The position numbers and the translations under genes were made by a program. A model generated the notes under the pieces. It saw only the letters and a program-made list of their open reading frames with translations, was not told where the DNA came from and ran no database searches. DNA of 59,508 nt from a virus, in IMG/VR virus record IMGVR_UViG_3300049024_000030, positions 1-59,508 of that record; one strand, given 5' to 3'. Each line of letters begins with the position of its first letter. Position 1 is the first letter of the stretch. Below are positions 34,447 to 42,226 of the stretch, one piece after another.

Positions 34447-35010
34447 CTAAGCCTCTTGCCAGTCCACCTTATTCACCTTGAACCGGCCATAAAATCCGTT
34501 TTGGCGCGGACGGAAACGCCCTAATCCGATCAAGTTCCCCGCCGCCTCCAGATGTGCCGTGAAAACATCCTGAGTAATCAGCTCGTCCACGATGTAGAAA
34601 ACCACTGTCACTTTCCATGCGGGAATCAGCGGGTAACACTTCCAAACCCTCTTACCTGATCCGCGCTTACCGTCGGCGGGCAAGAACAACCATTCGCCTT
34701 GGACTTCCTCTTTCTTGATGGGCAACACTGGCCCCTCAGTAACCAGAATCCCAGCCTCGAAGTTTTTGGTATATGTCGCCTTCCCTTTTCCCGGCACCTG
34801 AACGCTGAGAAATTTCGCGATCTCCGCTATACAATTTTTAAACGCCATCGGCGGCATAAATACGTAGCCATCAGCGTTGACGTGCAGCCGGTCGCGCCAT
34901 GTCCGCTCTTCGTAATCTTTCGGCAGTTCCCTATCCTTCTTCGGCGTCGTGTAATTCTTGGATTGTGAATACTGTGAAGTGCTTTCAAGTTCGCACGTTG
35001 CAATGATCAT
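34447..35010 (-). CDS. Conserved phage protein, possible RAMP-like fold (187 aa)
   Basis: Function unknown. N-terminus MIIATCELESTSQYSQSK, a central MPPMAFKNCIAEIAKFLS helix, and a C-terminal glycine-rich loop GLGRFRPRQNGFYGRF. That ordering is reminiscent of RAMP proteins of Cas5/Cas7 type, though no cas genes are present. I recognise the protein as a recurrent phage hypothetical, without an established role. Ribosome site AAAGGGAGACCCG. Confidence 0.8.
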   Translation of the reverse strand: MIIATCELESTSQYSQSKNYTTPKKDRELPKDYEERTWRDRLHVNADGYVFMPPMAFKNCIAEIAKFLSVQVPGKGKATYTKNFEAGILVTEGPVLPIKKEEVQGEWLFLPADGKRGSGKRVWKCYPLIPAWKVTVVFYIVDELITQDVFTAHLEAAGNLIGLGRFRPRQNGFYGRFKVNKVDWQEA

Positions 35011-35044
35011 ATCGGGTCTCCCTTTTGTTGGTTGTTAATAGTTA

Positions 35045-35112
35045 TAGCGTTGCGTTGAGCGGCGATGCCAAGCATTGCGCAGACGCGCGGTGCCATGCGA
35101 AGCACAACGTGG
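35045..35112 (-). repeat. Intergenic structured repeat, copy 4
   Basis: TAGCGTTGCGTTGAG (35045-35059) followed by a GC-rich stretch with GATGCC/GGCATC-type dyads, filling the whole gap between the 34447 and 35113 genes. Confidence 0.75.
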
Positions 35113-35454
35113 TCAAGTCGTCGCCTCTCTGTATTTCTTTATCGCCGATTGCAATTCAATCCGCGCCAGGTGTTCTTTGCTTTTCAAAACATCGGCGCGC
35201 GGGTACTCGTGAACCGATCCGTTCTGATAGTCGTAAAGTTCAGTCGCCGCGTCGTCCCACTTCACGCCACTTTCGGCCAGCTTATGCAGCGCGTCGAGTT
35301 GGGCGACGGCGGGAACCTTGACGGCAGCGCGCAGCGAAATGATTTCCTGATCGCGGTTCCACACGTCGAGTTTCAGTTGCGTGATATCCGCCTTCAGCCG
35401 CTCAATTTCCCGGCTGCGTTCGGTTAATGGATCAAGAGTTTTAAGTCCGTTCAT
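35113..35454 (-). CDS. Coiled-coil hypothetical protein (113 aa)
   Basis: Not recognised. N-terminal half is a coiled coil (REIERLKADITQLKLDVWNR). Its ribosome site is a run of ten G residues 2 nt before the ATG, so slippage of this run could alter translation. Confidence 0.7.
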   Translation of the reverse strand: MNGLKTLDPLTERSREIERLKADITQLKLDVWNRDQEIISLRAAVKVPAVAQLDALHKLAESGVKWDDAATELYDYQNGSVHEYPRADVLKSKEHLARIELQSAIKKYREATT

Positions 35455-35456
35455 AA

Positions 35457-35466
35457 CCCCCCCCCC
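35457..35466 (-). promoter_or_regulatory. G10 homopolymer acting as ribosome binding site
   Basis: Ten consecutive C on the plus strand (G on the coding strand), between the stop of the outer-membrane gene and the ATG at 35454. Length changes by slippage would change the spacing of the only plausible Shine-Dalgarno sequence. Confidence 0.75.
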
Positions 35467-36147
35467 TTACTGAAACCTGAACCCCACAAATCCGCGCACC
35501 TCGCCCGCGCGCTTCCCTCGCGTCTCGTTGCCTTCGCGGTAATGGTGATAGCGGCCTTCGACGCCGAAGTGAAGGTGTAAATAGCCGCTGATCTTGCGCG
35601 TGTGACTGAATTCCCCGCCGAAACCGCGCAATCCTGAATAACTGTAGGTATCTGGGAAGTAGTAAGAAAAGATCGCTTCGCTGCCGCCGAGCCTAACACC
35701 CGCGACCGCCGTTGGATTGACTGACGAGTTGTACAGGCGATACGGCCCGCCGGAACGGTAGACGCCGGGTGATCTGTCGAAGAAGTGCCTTATCGTGCTC
35801 ACCCCGCCGCCGACGAAGACCTTGTTCAACGGTTCAACCGGCAGATAGCCGACCAATACCGCCTTGTATCTCAATTCCGACTCGGCGCGCGTCGGACCGT
35901 ATTCGCCGGTGAAGAGATTGGGAATGATTGGGTTGTTCAGATACGCGCCGGTGAATCGCGCCTGGAAGCCATGCCGTAGATCGTAGGCGCTGTCGACGTA
36001 GGCGCCGGTGATGGTTTGGGAACGTTCGGCGGTGGTTCCGGCAAAGGTAACGCCGCCGCCAATCCATGTGCGCGGCGATTGATCCTGCGCGACGGCGGTA
36101 ATGGTTGAAAGTGCTACTAAAGTGAAAATCAGTATTCGGTATTTCAT
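35467..36147 (-). CDS. Outer-membrane beta-barrel protein with signal peptide (226 aa)
   Basis: Residues 1-20 form a Sec signal (hydrophobic LIFTLVALSTITAVA, cleavage after VAQ or AVA). The rest is alternating hydrophobic strands with Tyr/Phe and short turns (WIGGGVTFAGTTAERSQTI; GVEGRYHHYRE), ending in GFVGFRFQ, where a penultimate-type aromatic fits a barrel end. Length suits an 8-stranded barrel. Phage-borne outer-membrane proteins can change lysogen surface properties or block superinfection. Good ribosome site (AAGGAGCATTGCAGTT). Confidence 0.86.
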   Translation of the reverse strand: MKYRILIFTLVALSTITAVAQDQSPRTWIGGGVTFAGTTAERSQTITGAYVDSAYDLRHGFQARFTGAYLNNPIIPNLFTGEYGPTRAESELRYKAVLVGYLPVEPLNKVFVGGGVSTIRHFFDRSPGVYRSGGPYRLYNSSVNPTAVAGVRLGGSEAIFSYYFPDTYSYSGLRGFGGEFSHTRKISGYLHLHFGVEGRYHHYREGNETRGKRAGEVRGFVGFRFQ

Positions 36148-36244
36148 AACTGCAATGCTCCTTGTTTGGTTTCTGCGTTTAAATCGTCCCTGCTGTCCCG
36201 CTGGTCAGTCAGAGCCTAAAAATCGAACCTAGCCCGGTTTCCGC

Positions 36245-36469
36245 TTAAATGCGCCCTATCTCAGCGGCGGCTTTCTTTCTCAAATACCGCTCGCGCTGGT
36301 ACTCAGCCCGCTTGCGGTTCTCCCGCGACCAGCGGCGCCGTGACGCGATTCTGATCGGACAGTGAGCGTCCCCGGTTCCACGGCAACGTCGGTATGGACA
36401 ATTCAGGCAAAGCGCGGTGGCTTCCGCTTGTGAAATCGAGATTGCTTTTGGTGGCCGTCCTCGCGTCAT
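36245..36469 (-). CDS. Small cysteine-rich basic protein (74 aa)
   Basis: Unknown. Cys at CLNCPYRRC and a further Cys after GDAHC suggest a zinc site, followed by a strongly basic helix (RRRWSRENRKRAEYQRER). May bind nucleic acid. Overlaps the previous gene through ATGA. Confidence 0.72.
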   Translation of the reverse strand: MTRGRPPKAISISQAEATALCLNCPYRRCRGTGDAHCPIRIASRRRWSRENRKRAEYQRERYLRKKAAAEIGRI

Positions 36470-36750
36470 ACGTCCAGTTCTTCCTCAGTGAACTCGCCGC
36501 CGGAAATAAACGTCTCAACGTCCGCCGCCAATCGCCTGTCCGCTTCCCTGCGCGCGCGCACGTTCATTTCGTCCCGGCGCCGCAGTTCGGATAGTTCACC
36601 AATCAACTGGCCTTCTTTCAGCCCGTCGCGGCGAATCGTGTGGTAGAAATGCGCGAAGACAATCGAGAGCGCGACGGCGAGGATTGATAAGCCGACGGCA
36701 GTGAACATAATCACCATTGCGATTTCGCTCGGTGTCCAGCTAGAAGACAT
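36466..36750 (-). CDS. Single-pass membrane protein (94 aa)
   Basis: One N-terminal membrane helix (AMVIMFTAVGLSILAVALSI), then a charged cytoplasmic-like tail. Function unknown. Overlaps neighbours on both sides. Confidence 0.72.
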   Translation of the reverse strand: MSSSWTPSEIAMVIMFTAVGLSILAVALSIVFAHFYHTIRRDGLKEGQLIGELSELRRRDEMNVRARREADRRLAADVETFISGGEFTEEELDV

Positions 36751-37084
36751 AAGCCGTATCCTCCAATCGCACTAAATCCGACTCGCCGAATATGCAAATC
36801 TCCCAGTTACGCTTGCGCTCGTACTCCTGTTCGAACCAGCGCCGGGTTGTTTCGATAGCCGTTAAGAGTTCGTCATAGTCCCAATCGCGGTGAGTCTTCG
36901 GTGCGCCGAAAGCGTTTTGCCCGCAACACCAGACATCAAAGCCGGTTTCACTCGGCAGTCCGGTGTCGGTGTAGCGCTCGTGAATATCCACAACCAGCGG
37001 CTTATCGCACACCGGACAACTCGGCGCATAGAACCTATCGCGCGGAATCGTAAAAACGTCGTCGCGCAGAATGTCCAAGTTCAC
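36740..37084 (-). CDS. Zinc-binding hypothetical protein (114 aa)
   Basis: Contains CPVC near residue 23 and a CC pair near residue 52, suggesting a small zinc site. GTG start chosen because AGGAGG lies 5 nt upstream. Overlaps the 37081 gene stop. Function unknown. Confidence 0.72.
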   Translation of the reverse strand: MNLDILRDDVFTIPRDRFYAPSCPVCDKPLVVDIHERYTDTGLPSETGFDVWCCGQNAFGAPKTHRDWDYDELLTAIETTRRWFEQEYERKRNWEICIFGESDLVRLEDTAYVF

Positions 37085-37233
37085 ATAGCCTCCTTTCTCG
37101 GTTTACTTCGTTTCGCAAACGACAAACTTATCGGCTTCCTTGCCGGACGCGGGTTGCGGATGCCGGATTTGATGGCGTCGCGTTTGGCCTTCAGCCGCGC
37201 GTAGGTGGTTTTGAATGATTCGTCTCGCTTCAT
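37081..37233 (-). CDS. Very small basic protein (50 aa)
   Basis: Begins ATGAAGCGAGAC directly after the RusA-like gene stop (TAA then ATG) and ends ATG-TGA over the next GTG start. The product is rich in Lys/Arg (KRDESFKTTYARLKAKRDA). Perfect gene-to-gene coupling on both sides supports expression. Function unknown. Confidence 0.68.
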   Translation of the reverse strand: MKRDESFKTTYARLKAKRDAIKSGIRNPRPARKPISLSFAKRSKPRKEAM

Positions 37234-37605
37234 TTACACCGCCTCCATTACAACAATCTCGATCTCCGGCGCGTACCGCCACCTCCCGCCGGTTTGCTGT
37301 TCGATCCGCCCCAGGCGCAGCCATTTCTCCGAGTCGTCCGGCGTCAGCGCCTTCTTGAAAATGCCGTCTATGACGTGCTTCAAGCCGGCCCAGATATTGC
37401 CCTGATCCATCACCCGCCCGCGACGAACGATCACGTCGATCATCACCGGCCCGGCCGATTTCGGCTTGCCGGCGGCCAGCCATGCCTTGTAAGCCGTCTC
37501 TCTATGAAACTTCGTCACGCGCATTTTCTGGCGAAGCTTCTTGAGCCTGTTCGGATTGGCGTCGTTCACGTCCACAGGAATTGTTAATCGGCAAATTTCC
37601 GCCAT
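37234..37605 (-). CDS. RusA-like Holliday junction resolvase (123 aa)
   Basis: Pattern fits the RusA family, which resolves branched phage DNA: DVIVRRGRVMDQGNIWAGLKHVID, then GIFKKALTPDD, with acidic residues at the expected spacing. The first Asp motif is D-x-x-N here instead of the usual D-x-D-N, so confidence is moderate. Start at ATG 37605 is preceded by GGGGGTGGTG. Confidence 0.6.
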   Translation of the reverse strand: MAEICRLTIPVDVNDANPNRLKKLRQKMRVTKFHRETAYKAWLAAGKPKSAGPVMIDVIVRRGRVMDQGNIWAGLKHVIDGIFKKALTPDDSEKWLRLGRIEQQTGGRWRYAPEIEIVVMEAV

Positions 37606-37624
37606 ATCACACCACCCCCTCGCC

Positions 37625-37837
37625 CTAACTAAACGGGCAATCCCAATCGCAATATTCAGTTCCGGCAAGCGAGCAATAGCCATCACGGCCTTTGCCGCAC
37701 TCGCCCATCAATTCATCGATCGCGTCATCGTCGGTGAATTCTTCGTCGTCATCGAAGTCGTAATTACACTCGGCGTATTCCTTGCGATCTCTGATCGCGC
37801 GATTCAATCTCGCATCCGGTTTCATGTCTTTAGCCAT
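37625..37837 (-). CDS. Acidic cysteine-rich protein (70 aa)
   Basis: Very acidic middle (DFDDDEEFTDDDAIDELM) followed by several Cys (CGKGRDGYC, YCDWDC). Possible metal-binding regulator. ATG overlaps the preceding TGA (TGATG). Confidence 0.68.
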   Translation of the reverse strand: MAKDMKPDARLNRAIRDRKEYAECNYDFDDDEEFTDDDAIDELMGECGKGRDGYCSLAGTEYCDWDCPFS

Positions 37838-38017
37838 CACGCCGCCTCCCCGATCTGCCGCAACACGTTCTCTATCGCTTCCAGCCGCGTCCGTGGAAGC
37901 GAACGGGATACGCTGTGCGGTTAGATACTCCTCGACGGCGGACTGAATCTCGCGGTGAGTCGCCTGATCACGCAGAATCTTGCGGCCTTCTTCGATTGAG
38001 ATTCGCTCTTGAATCAC
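37837..38017 (-). pseudogene. Short gene with apparent frame change at its end
   Basis: Starts at GTG 38017 (GGAGG ribosome site, overlap with the 38014 stop) and is convincing for about 40 codons (MIQERISIEEGRKILRDQA). In the original frame it then becomes unlikely sequence. In the +1 frame it encodes LEAIENVLRQIGEAA and stops exactly at the TGATG junction. That tail matches the end of the 38394 product (VEAVLRQIGEVTV), suggesting a frameshift or a recombination scar. It could be a sequencing error. Confidence 0.45.
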
Positions 38018-38397
38018 GCCGCCTCCAATAGTTCGATCTCTTGCGGGTGAACGTTCAATCGCCGGCCTGCGTACTTCGGCGCGTCGTCGTCAAATAGCAC
38101 GTCGAAGTTGGCGCTTGAGTTGTGGCCGACGATAACGCCGAGAGCGTTGCCGACCTTCACCCGCTGACCGCACTTCACCTCCGGCATTCCTCGATACTTC
38201 GCGTTGCGCTCGAACGCCTCAGACGTGCGCGGCGCTCCGATCTTGCGCGCCCTCATTGCAGTGATAGGCACGTCAGGCCACGACTCGGTAACGTCGCGCC
38301 AGTATTCGTATTTCGCCTTTCCGGCGCTGCGGTGGTTGATAACCTTTGTCCAGTCGGTTCCAGCGACGGACACCTCGAAAGCAAATACTTCGTTCAT
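38014..38397 (-). CDS. Hypothetical protein, possible SH3-like C-terminus (127 aa)
   Basis: Unknown. The C-terminal half (VKCGQRVKVGNALGVIVGHN; NFDVLFDDD) reads like an SH3/KOW-type beta barrel; the N-terminal half is mixed. ATGA overlap with the upstream gene. Confidence 0.72.
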   Translation of the reverse strand: MNEVFAFEVSVAGTDWTKVINHRSAGKAKYEYWRDVTESWPDVPITAMRARKIGAPRTSEAFERNAKYRGMPEVKCGQRVKVGNALGVIVGHNSSANFDVLFDDDAPKYAGRRLNVHPQEIELLEAA

Positions 38398-38624
38398 ACC
38401 GTCACCTCCCCGATCTGCCGCAACACCGCTTCCACCGCTTCAACCGGCGTGGCGCCAAACGTGTACACCCCGTCCTCGGCGTTTCCCCACACCGCCAGCC
38501 AGCGGCCGGTGCGATTCGGCGGCGAGAGAGAGATTTGAAATTCTTCGACAGCCTGCCACGCTTCGCTGTCAGTAAGATTGCGTTCTGGTTTGATAGATTT
38601 TGCTTTTGCTGCAGCTGTGCTCAT
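38394..38624 (-). CDS. Hypothetical protein (76 aa)
   Basis: Not recognised. Ends VEAVEAVLRQIGEVTV, a tail repeated as a remnant at 37838-37880. Possibly a beta-hairpin followed by a helix (GRWLAVWGNAEDGVYTF). Confidence 0.7.
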   Translation of the reverse strand: MSTAAAKAKSIKPERNLTDSEAWQAVEEFQISLSPPNRTGRWLAVWGNAEDGVYTFGATPVEAVEAVLRQIGEVTV

Positions 38625-38643
38625 TGTTCCACCTCCCGATTGA

Positions 38644-39021
38644 TTACGCTCCCGCTGTCTGGCGATATGTCACGGCTTCGGCCTCTGCGCGGACGGCGCC
38701 GAGCAAACTTTGTAGCGCGCTTATTTGCGTCTTCAAGCTTTTCACCAGTTCCCATGCGGCTTCGTGTTCAGCCTCTGCCAGTCTCACGCGATACATCGCC
38801 TTGTCCGTGGCAATATCCACCAACGCCGCTCTGTGCGCCTCAGTCAGCTTCTTGCCGTTCTCGTCGTTCAGGCCGCACACACGCACAAGCTCAACCGCGC
38901 GCGACTGCCGATAAGCGTGCTCGGCCAGGCCATGCTCTTTTGCGGCTTGTTCGTGCGCGTTATTGGCGTGTGCCAGTTTCACAATCCCGTCGAGAATTTG
39001 TTCTTGCAGTTGTTCCCTCAT
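38644..39021 (-). CDS. Helical hypothetical protein (125 aa)
   Basis: Almost entirely helical and charged (MREQLQEQILDGIVKLAHAN ... WELVKSLKTQISALQSLL). Start is the ATG at 39021 overlapping the previous stop (ATGA). Function unknown; in the replication operon. Confidence 0.72.
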   Translation of the reverse strand: MREQLQEQILDGIVKLAHANNAHEQAAKEHGLAEHAYRQSRAVELVRVCGLNDENGKKLTEAHRAALVDIATDKAMYRVRLAEAEHEAAWELVKSLKTQISALQSLLGAVRAEAEAVTYRQTAGA

Positions 39022-39248
39022 ACACTCATTGCCTCCGTCAGCCGCGCGATTGCGGCCTGATAGTCTTCGGTGGACAGGTTGAAGTCGCCGATTGCGCGCT
39101 TCGCCGGCTCGTATACGTCGCGCCAGACGTTTTCGATAGTTCTGTCGCGCGATAGCCGGGAGGACTGTTCGATGATGCGGTTGACAGCGATGGCGATTAG
39201 TTCTTCTTGTGTAGGCGCGTCCGTCTCTACTGTGATAGTTGATTCCAT
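39018..39248 (-). CDS. Hypothetical protein (76 aa)
   Basis: Unknown small helical protein just after the helicase gene (overlap 22 nt). Contains APTQEELIAIAVNRIIEQS. Possibly a helicase-associated factor by position only. Confidence 0.7.
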   Translation of the reverse strand: MESTITVETDAPTQEELIAIAVNRIIEQSSRLSRDRTIENVWRDVYEPAKRAIGDFNLSTEDYQAAIARLTEAMSV

Positions 39249-40600
39249 TTGTCTTCAAACCTCATTACCTGTTTGAGAAACACCAGTTCAACCGTACAAA
39301 GCGGCCCGTTGCGGTTTTTGAGAAGAATCAGTTCGGCTATGTTCTGCGCTTCCGTTTCCGGGTTGTACACTTCGTCGCGGTAGAGTCCGATCAGCAGATA
39401 CGCGTCCTGCGCGATCTGGCCCGAGTCACGAAAGTCTGAAAGCATTGGCCGCTTGTTGGTTCGCTTTTCCAGTTCGCGATTGAGTTGCGAAATGGCGACG
39501 ACGACGCAGTTGAAATCCTTGGCGATCTGAACGAGTCCGCGACTGATCTTCGCCACTTCCGCTTCACGCGACTCCCCCTTACCGCGTTCGCCGTCGCCAA
39601 GCTGGATATAGTCCACGAAGACAATATCTACGTGGCCTTCGTCGTTCTTCAGCTTGCGCACCGCTTCCCGCATTTTGCGCGGTGACAGCGCGGCTCTATC
39701 GTCGAAGTGGACGCGCCAGCCGGCTATCTGCTGCATGGCTTGTCCAACGCGAACCCATTCGTCCTTGTCCAGATACCCGGTGCGTAAGCGTTTCATGTCC
39801 ACCCTGGCGACGGACGCCAACAGTCGCTGCGCTTGCTGCTTTACCGGCATTTCCATTGAGAACCAGCCGATAACAGGCGGACGGCCGTCAACGAAATTGT
39901 CCTGGCACTCGGACATATGCGTTGTCATAGACAGAGCCAACCCAGTTTTTCCCGCACCTGGCGCGGCGCCGATAACAACCACCGTTCCGCGTTCCAGGCC
40001 GTCCGTGACGTAATCCAGATCGCGAAAGCCGCTGCTGAAATCCAGCACGCTACGGCCGGAATTGCCGCGCTCTTCGGCTTCAACCATTACGTCGTAGGCG
40101 ACGCCGGCAATATCGCGCCAGTAGGTAAGATTCGAGTCGCTGCCGATCAGCGCCAGATCCTGCTCGGCTTGCCGCAACTGATCGTCCACCGACTCTTCAC
40201 CGTCGAACGCGCGCGCCGTCACAGCGGCGCCGTAGTGAATCAGCCGGCGTTCGCGCGCGGCGTTTTTCACCAGCCGGACGTAATTTTCGATATTCGAGAA
40301 ACGCGGTACGCCGTCAAAGAGACTGGCAATGTAGAACTGGCCGCCGATGCGTTCTAACTGGCCGGCGCGGCGCAATTCTTCCGCCAGCGTCAACGGATCA
40401 ATCGCTTCGCCGCGGCTGTGCAGCGCGAGCATTGCCGCGTAAGCGGCGCGGTTGGCGGTTGAAAAAAAGTCGTCTTCGACAAGCGTCCCAAGCGCTTGTT
40501 CAAAAACCGCGTTATCGAGAATCCCGCAGCCGAGAACCATTCGTTCGGCTTCCAGGTTCGTCGGCAATGGTTTTTCAAACGTTACGTCCGGTTCTCTCAC
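39227..40600 (-). CDS. dnaB: Replicative DNA helicase, DnaB family (457 aa)
   Basis: Unwinds DNA at the fork. N-terminal domain about 12-115 (PTNLEAERMVLGCGILDN). Walker A GAAPGAGKT at 211-219, Walker B IVFVDYIQL, then QLNRELEKR and a DFRDSGQI motif with the arginine-finger region, all typical of DnaB. Follows the DnaD-like gene with ATGA overlap, consistent with loader and helicase working together. Confidence 0.95.
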   Translation of the reverse strand: MREPDVTFEKPLPTNLEAERMVLGCGILDNAVFEQALGTLVEDDFFSTANRAAYAAMLALHSRGEAIDPLTLAEELRRAGQLERIGGQFYIASLFDGVPRFSNIENYVRLVKNAARERRLIHYGAAVTARAFDGEESVDDQLRQAEQDLALIGSDSNLTYWRDIAGVAYDVMVEAEERGNSGRSVLDFSSGFRDLDYVTDGLERGTVVVIGAAPGAGKTGLALSMTTHMSECQDNFVDGRPPVIGWFSMEMPVKQQAQRLLASVARVDMKRLRTGYLDKDEWVRVGQAMQQIAGWRVHFDDRAALSPRKMREAVRKLKNDEGHVDIVFVDYIQLGDGERGKGESREAEVAKISRGLVQIAKDFNCVVVAISQLNRELEKRTNKRPMLSDFRDSGQIAQDAYLLIGLYRDEVYNPETEAQNIAELILLKNRNGPLCTVELVFLKQVMRFEDKWNQLSQ

Positions 40601-41499
40601 CGTTCACCCCCTTGCGTTTTCGGCCGGCGGTAGTCCGCCGGCGCCGACACCACGGGCGGCCGGGTTGACTCAACCACCGTGGCCGCGCCGTTCGCTTCCC
40701 CGCGCTTACGCTTACCCCGGACGAATCCCGGCAAATCGGCGCGAAGAATCTGCAGCGTCAGCGGATAGTTGCTTCCCTGCTTGGCCTTCCGGCGGTAATA
40801 GTCCGACTCGTAGTCGGCAACGTCGGCGGCTGTGGCGCCTATGTCCACGCACACTTGCGCCAGCTCGTGGAACGGCGCCGCAGAATCGCCTGCAGGGACG
40901 CAAGGTTCCCCAACGGCTTTGGCCACTACGTCCGCCATTTCGGCCAGCGGGTCGTGAAAGTCGTCGAGCGGGTTGCCGCTGCTGCTGGCGTTCGCGCGCT
41001 CGCGCGTCGCCTCCGCCTCCGCCTCCGAATACGCCTCCGCCTCTAGCGGTCGCGTGACGGTCGCGTGACGGTCATTTTGCGGCTTTATTGCGTTGACTGG
41101 ACTTAAGCCGCTTCGTGACGGTCGCGTGTCTGCCGTATGGCCGTCGTCCGGCAGGCTGCTGTCAGGTTTAGGCTTGTCCGGCGCCGGGAACCTGCTGGCC
41201 GTCTTCTGCCTCATCCGTTGTTGAAAGTTCTGGATCTCCAGAAACCGCCGGCTCTTGGCATCCACGTAACAGCGAATCAGTCCGGCCTTCTCGCACGCAG
41301 CGGTCCAGCGGGAAATGTCGGTTTCACGTATATCTGGCAAGAGCGGGAACAGGTTGGCTTTCAACAATCGGGGATCGGCATGAAAACGTCCGTAATCGTC
41401 CGCCTTCATAATCAACCGCACAAAGAAGCGTTCTTCCTGCGCGTCGAGTTCGTTGACGGCGAATGAATCAGTCCAATCTCTGAGAATGCGATTTGGCAC
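40597..41499 (-). CDS. Replication initiator/helicase loader, DnaD-like (300 aa)
   Basis: N-terminal ~100 residues (MPNRILRDWTDSFAVNEL; FFVRLIMKADDYGRFHADP) match a winged-helix initiator type common in phages. The centre is low-complexity (EAEAYSEAEAEATRE) and the C-terminal ~100 residues look like a DnaD/loader domain. Direct repeats inside the gene could be the origin (see 41047). Confidence 0.82.
   Translation of the reverse strand: MPNRILRDWTDSFAVNELDAQEERFFVRLIMKADDYGRFHADPRLLKANLFPLLPDIRETDISRWTAACEKAGLIRCYVDAKSRRFLEIQNFQQRMRQKTASRFPAPDKPKPDSSLPDDGHTADTRPSRSGLSPVNAIKPQNDRHATVTRPLEAEAYSEAEAEATRERANASSSGNPLDDFHDPLAEMADVVAKAVGEPCVPAGDSAAPFHELAQVCVDIGATAADVADYESDYYRRKAKQGSNYPLTLQILRADLPGFVRGKRKRGEANGAATVVESTRPPVVSAPADYRRPKTQGGER
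41047..41129. repeat. Direct repeats within initiator gene, origin candidate
   Basis: CGGTCGCGTGA at 41047-41057 and 41058-41068, a partial CGGTCATTTTG at 41069, and CGGTCGCGTGT at 41119-41129. The arrangement in the initiator gene recalls the lambda O-gene iterons. The 40 bp between contain the AT-richest part locally. Confidence 0.5.
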
Positions 41500-41518
41500 T
41501 TATTTAACCTTGTCCGAG

Positions 41519-42226
41519 TTAGGCGATTAACCGTCCTTGTTTTTCTATGAGCTCTTGCGCGGTGGTGCGCTGCGCACGCTTAGCTTTTACGTTACTGCTC
41601 TCCGCGGCCTCATGGACGTTCCGAAAGATTTTCACGATTGGAGTAGCGCTCTCAGCGGCTAGCGGGTGCGTTGAAATGCGGTCCCACGGCACTGCTTTAA
41701 ATGTAGCGTTAGACGTTCGCTGGTCATAGCATTGCTTCTGAGTTGTTTCTGGATGGTCAATAATGCCGACAAGGTGCTTCGTTCTTATTGCGGCCAAGGA
41801 AAGCAATGGCCCTTCCCACCTCTCCAAGTAAGACTGAAAAGTGAGATGCGGGTATAGAAACTTCCCTTCTGACTGAATAGCTGCCCTTCTCTTCTCAAGT
41901 TCGGTTGGAGCCCCATTATCGCGCTTGTTGCGCACAGTGAACGTGTCATACGGGAACTTCCCTTTGGCGATCTTGCCGTCAATACCAATGCGGGGTTGAA
42001 TTCTACTTGCGATCCCCGCAACGCCCTCTGGATAAAACAATAAGCCATCGAATCCGGCATACAGGTCAAGAATCTTTGCGAGACCTGACTTGTAAGCCTC
42101 TTCAAGAGACATAAAGTCGCACTCGCCCAGCCATCTCAGGTCTCTGATGATTGGCCAGACAATTTCAACAAAGGCGCGCCCGCTATGGTCTAGATCCCGC
42201 CTGACATCGCTATCCATTGGTGACAC
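41519..42226 (-). CDS. Conserved phage protein, possible nuclease-type fold (235 aa)
   Basis: Function unknown. Residues about 45-120 (KILDLYAGFDGLLFYPEGVAG; YDTFTVRNKRDNG) and LYPHLTFQSYLER form a recurring phage pattern I have seen in unnamed proteins. An acidic Asp-Gly followed by strands hints at a PD-(D/E)XK-like arrangement, which is weak evidence. It overlaps the methyltransferase end and precedes the initiator gene. Confidence 0.72.
   Translation of the reverse strand: MSPMDSDVRRDLDHSGRAFVEIVWPIIRDLRWLGECDFMSLEEAYKSGLAKILDLYAGFDGLLFYPEGVAGIASRIQPRIGIDGKIAKGKFPYDTFTVRNKRDNGAPTELEKRRAAIQSEGKFLYPHLTFQSYLERWEGPLLSLAAIRTKHLVGIIDHPETTQKQCYDQRTSNATFKAVPWDRISTHPLAAESATPIVKIFRNVHEAAESSNVKAKRAQRTTAQELIEKQGRLIA

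Noticed and set aside
37103-37483. 126-aa minus frame over the RusA-like gene
   Set aside because: Arg/Gly-rich shadow of the RusA-like and 50-aa genes.
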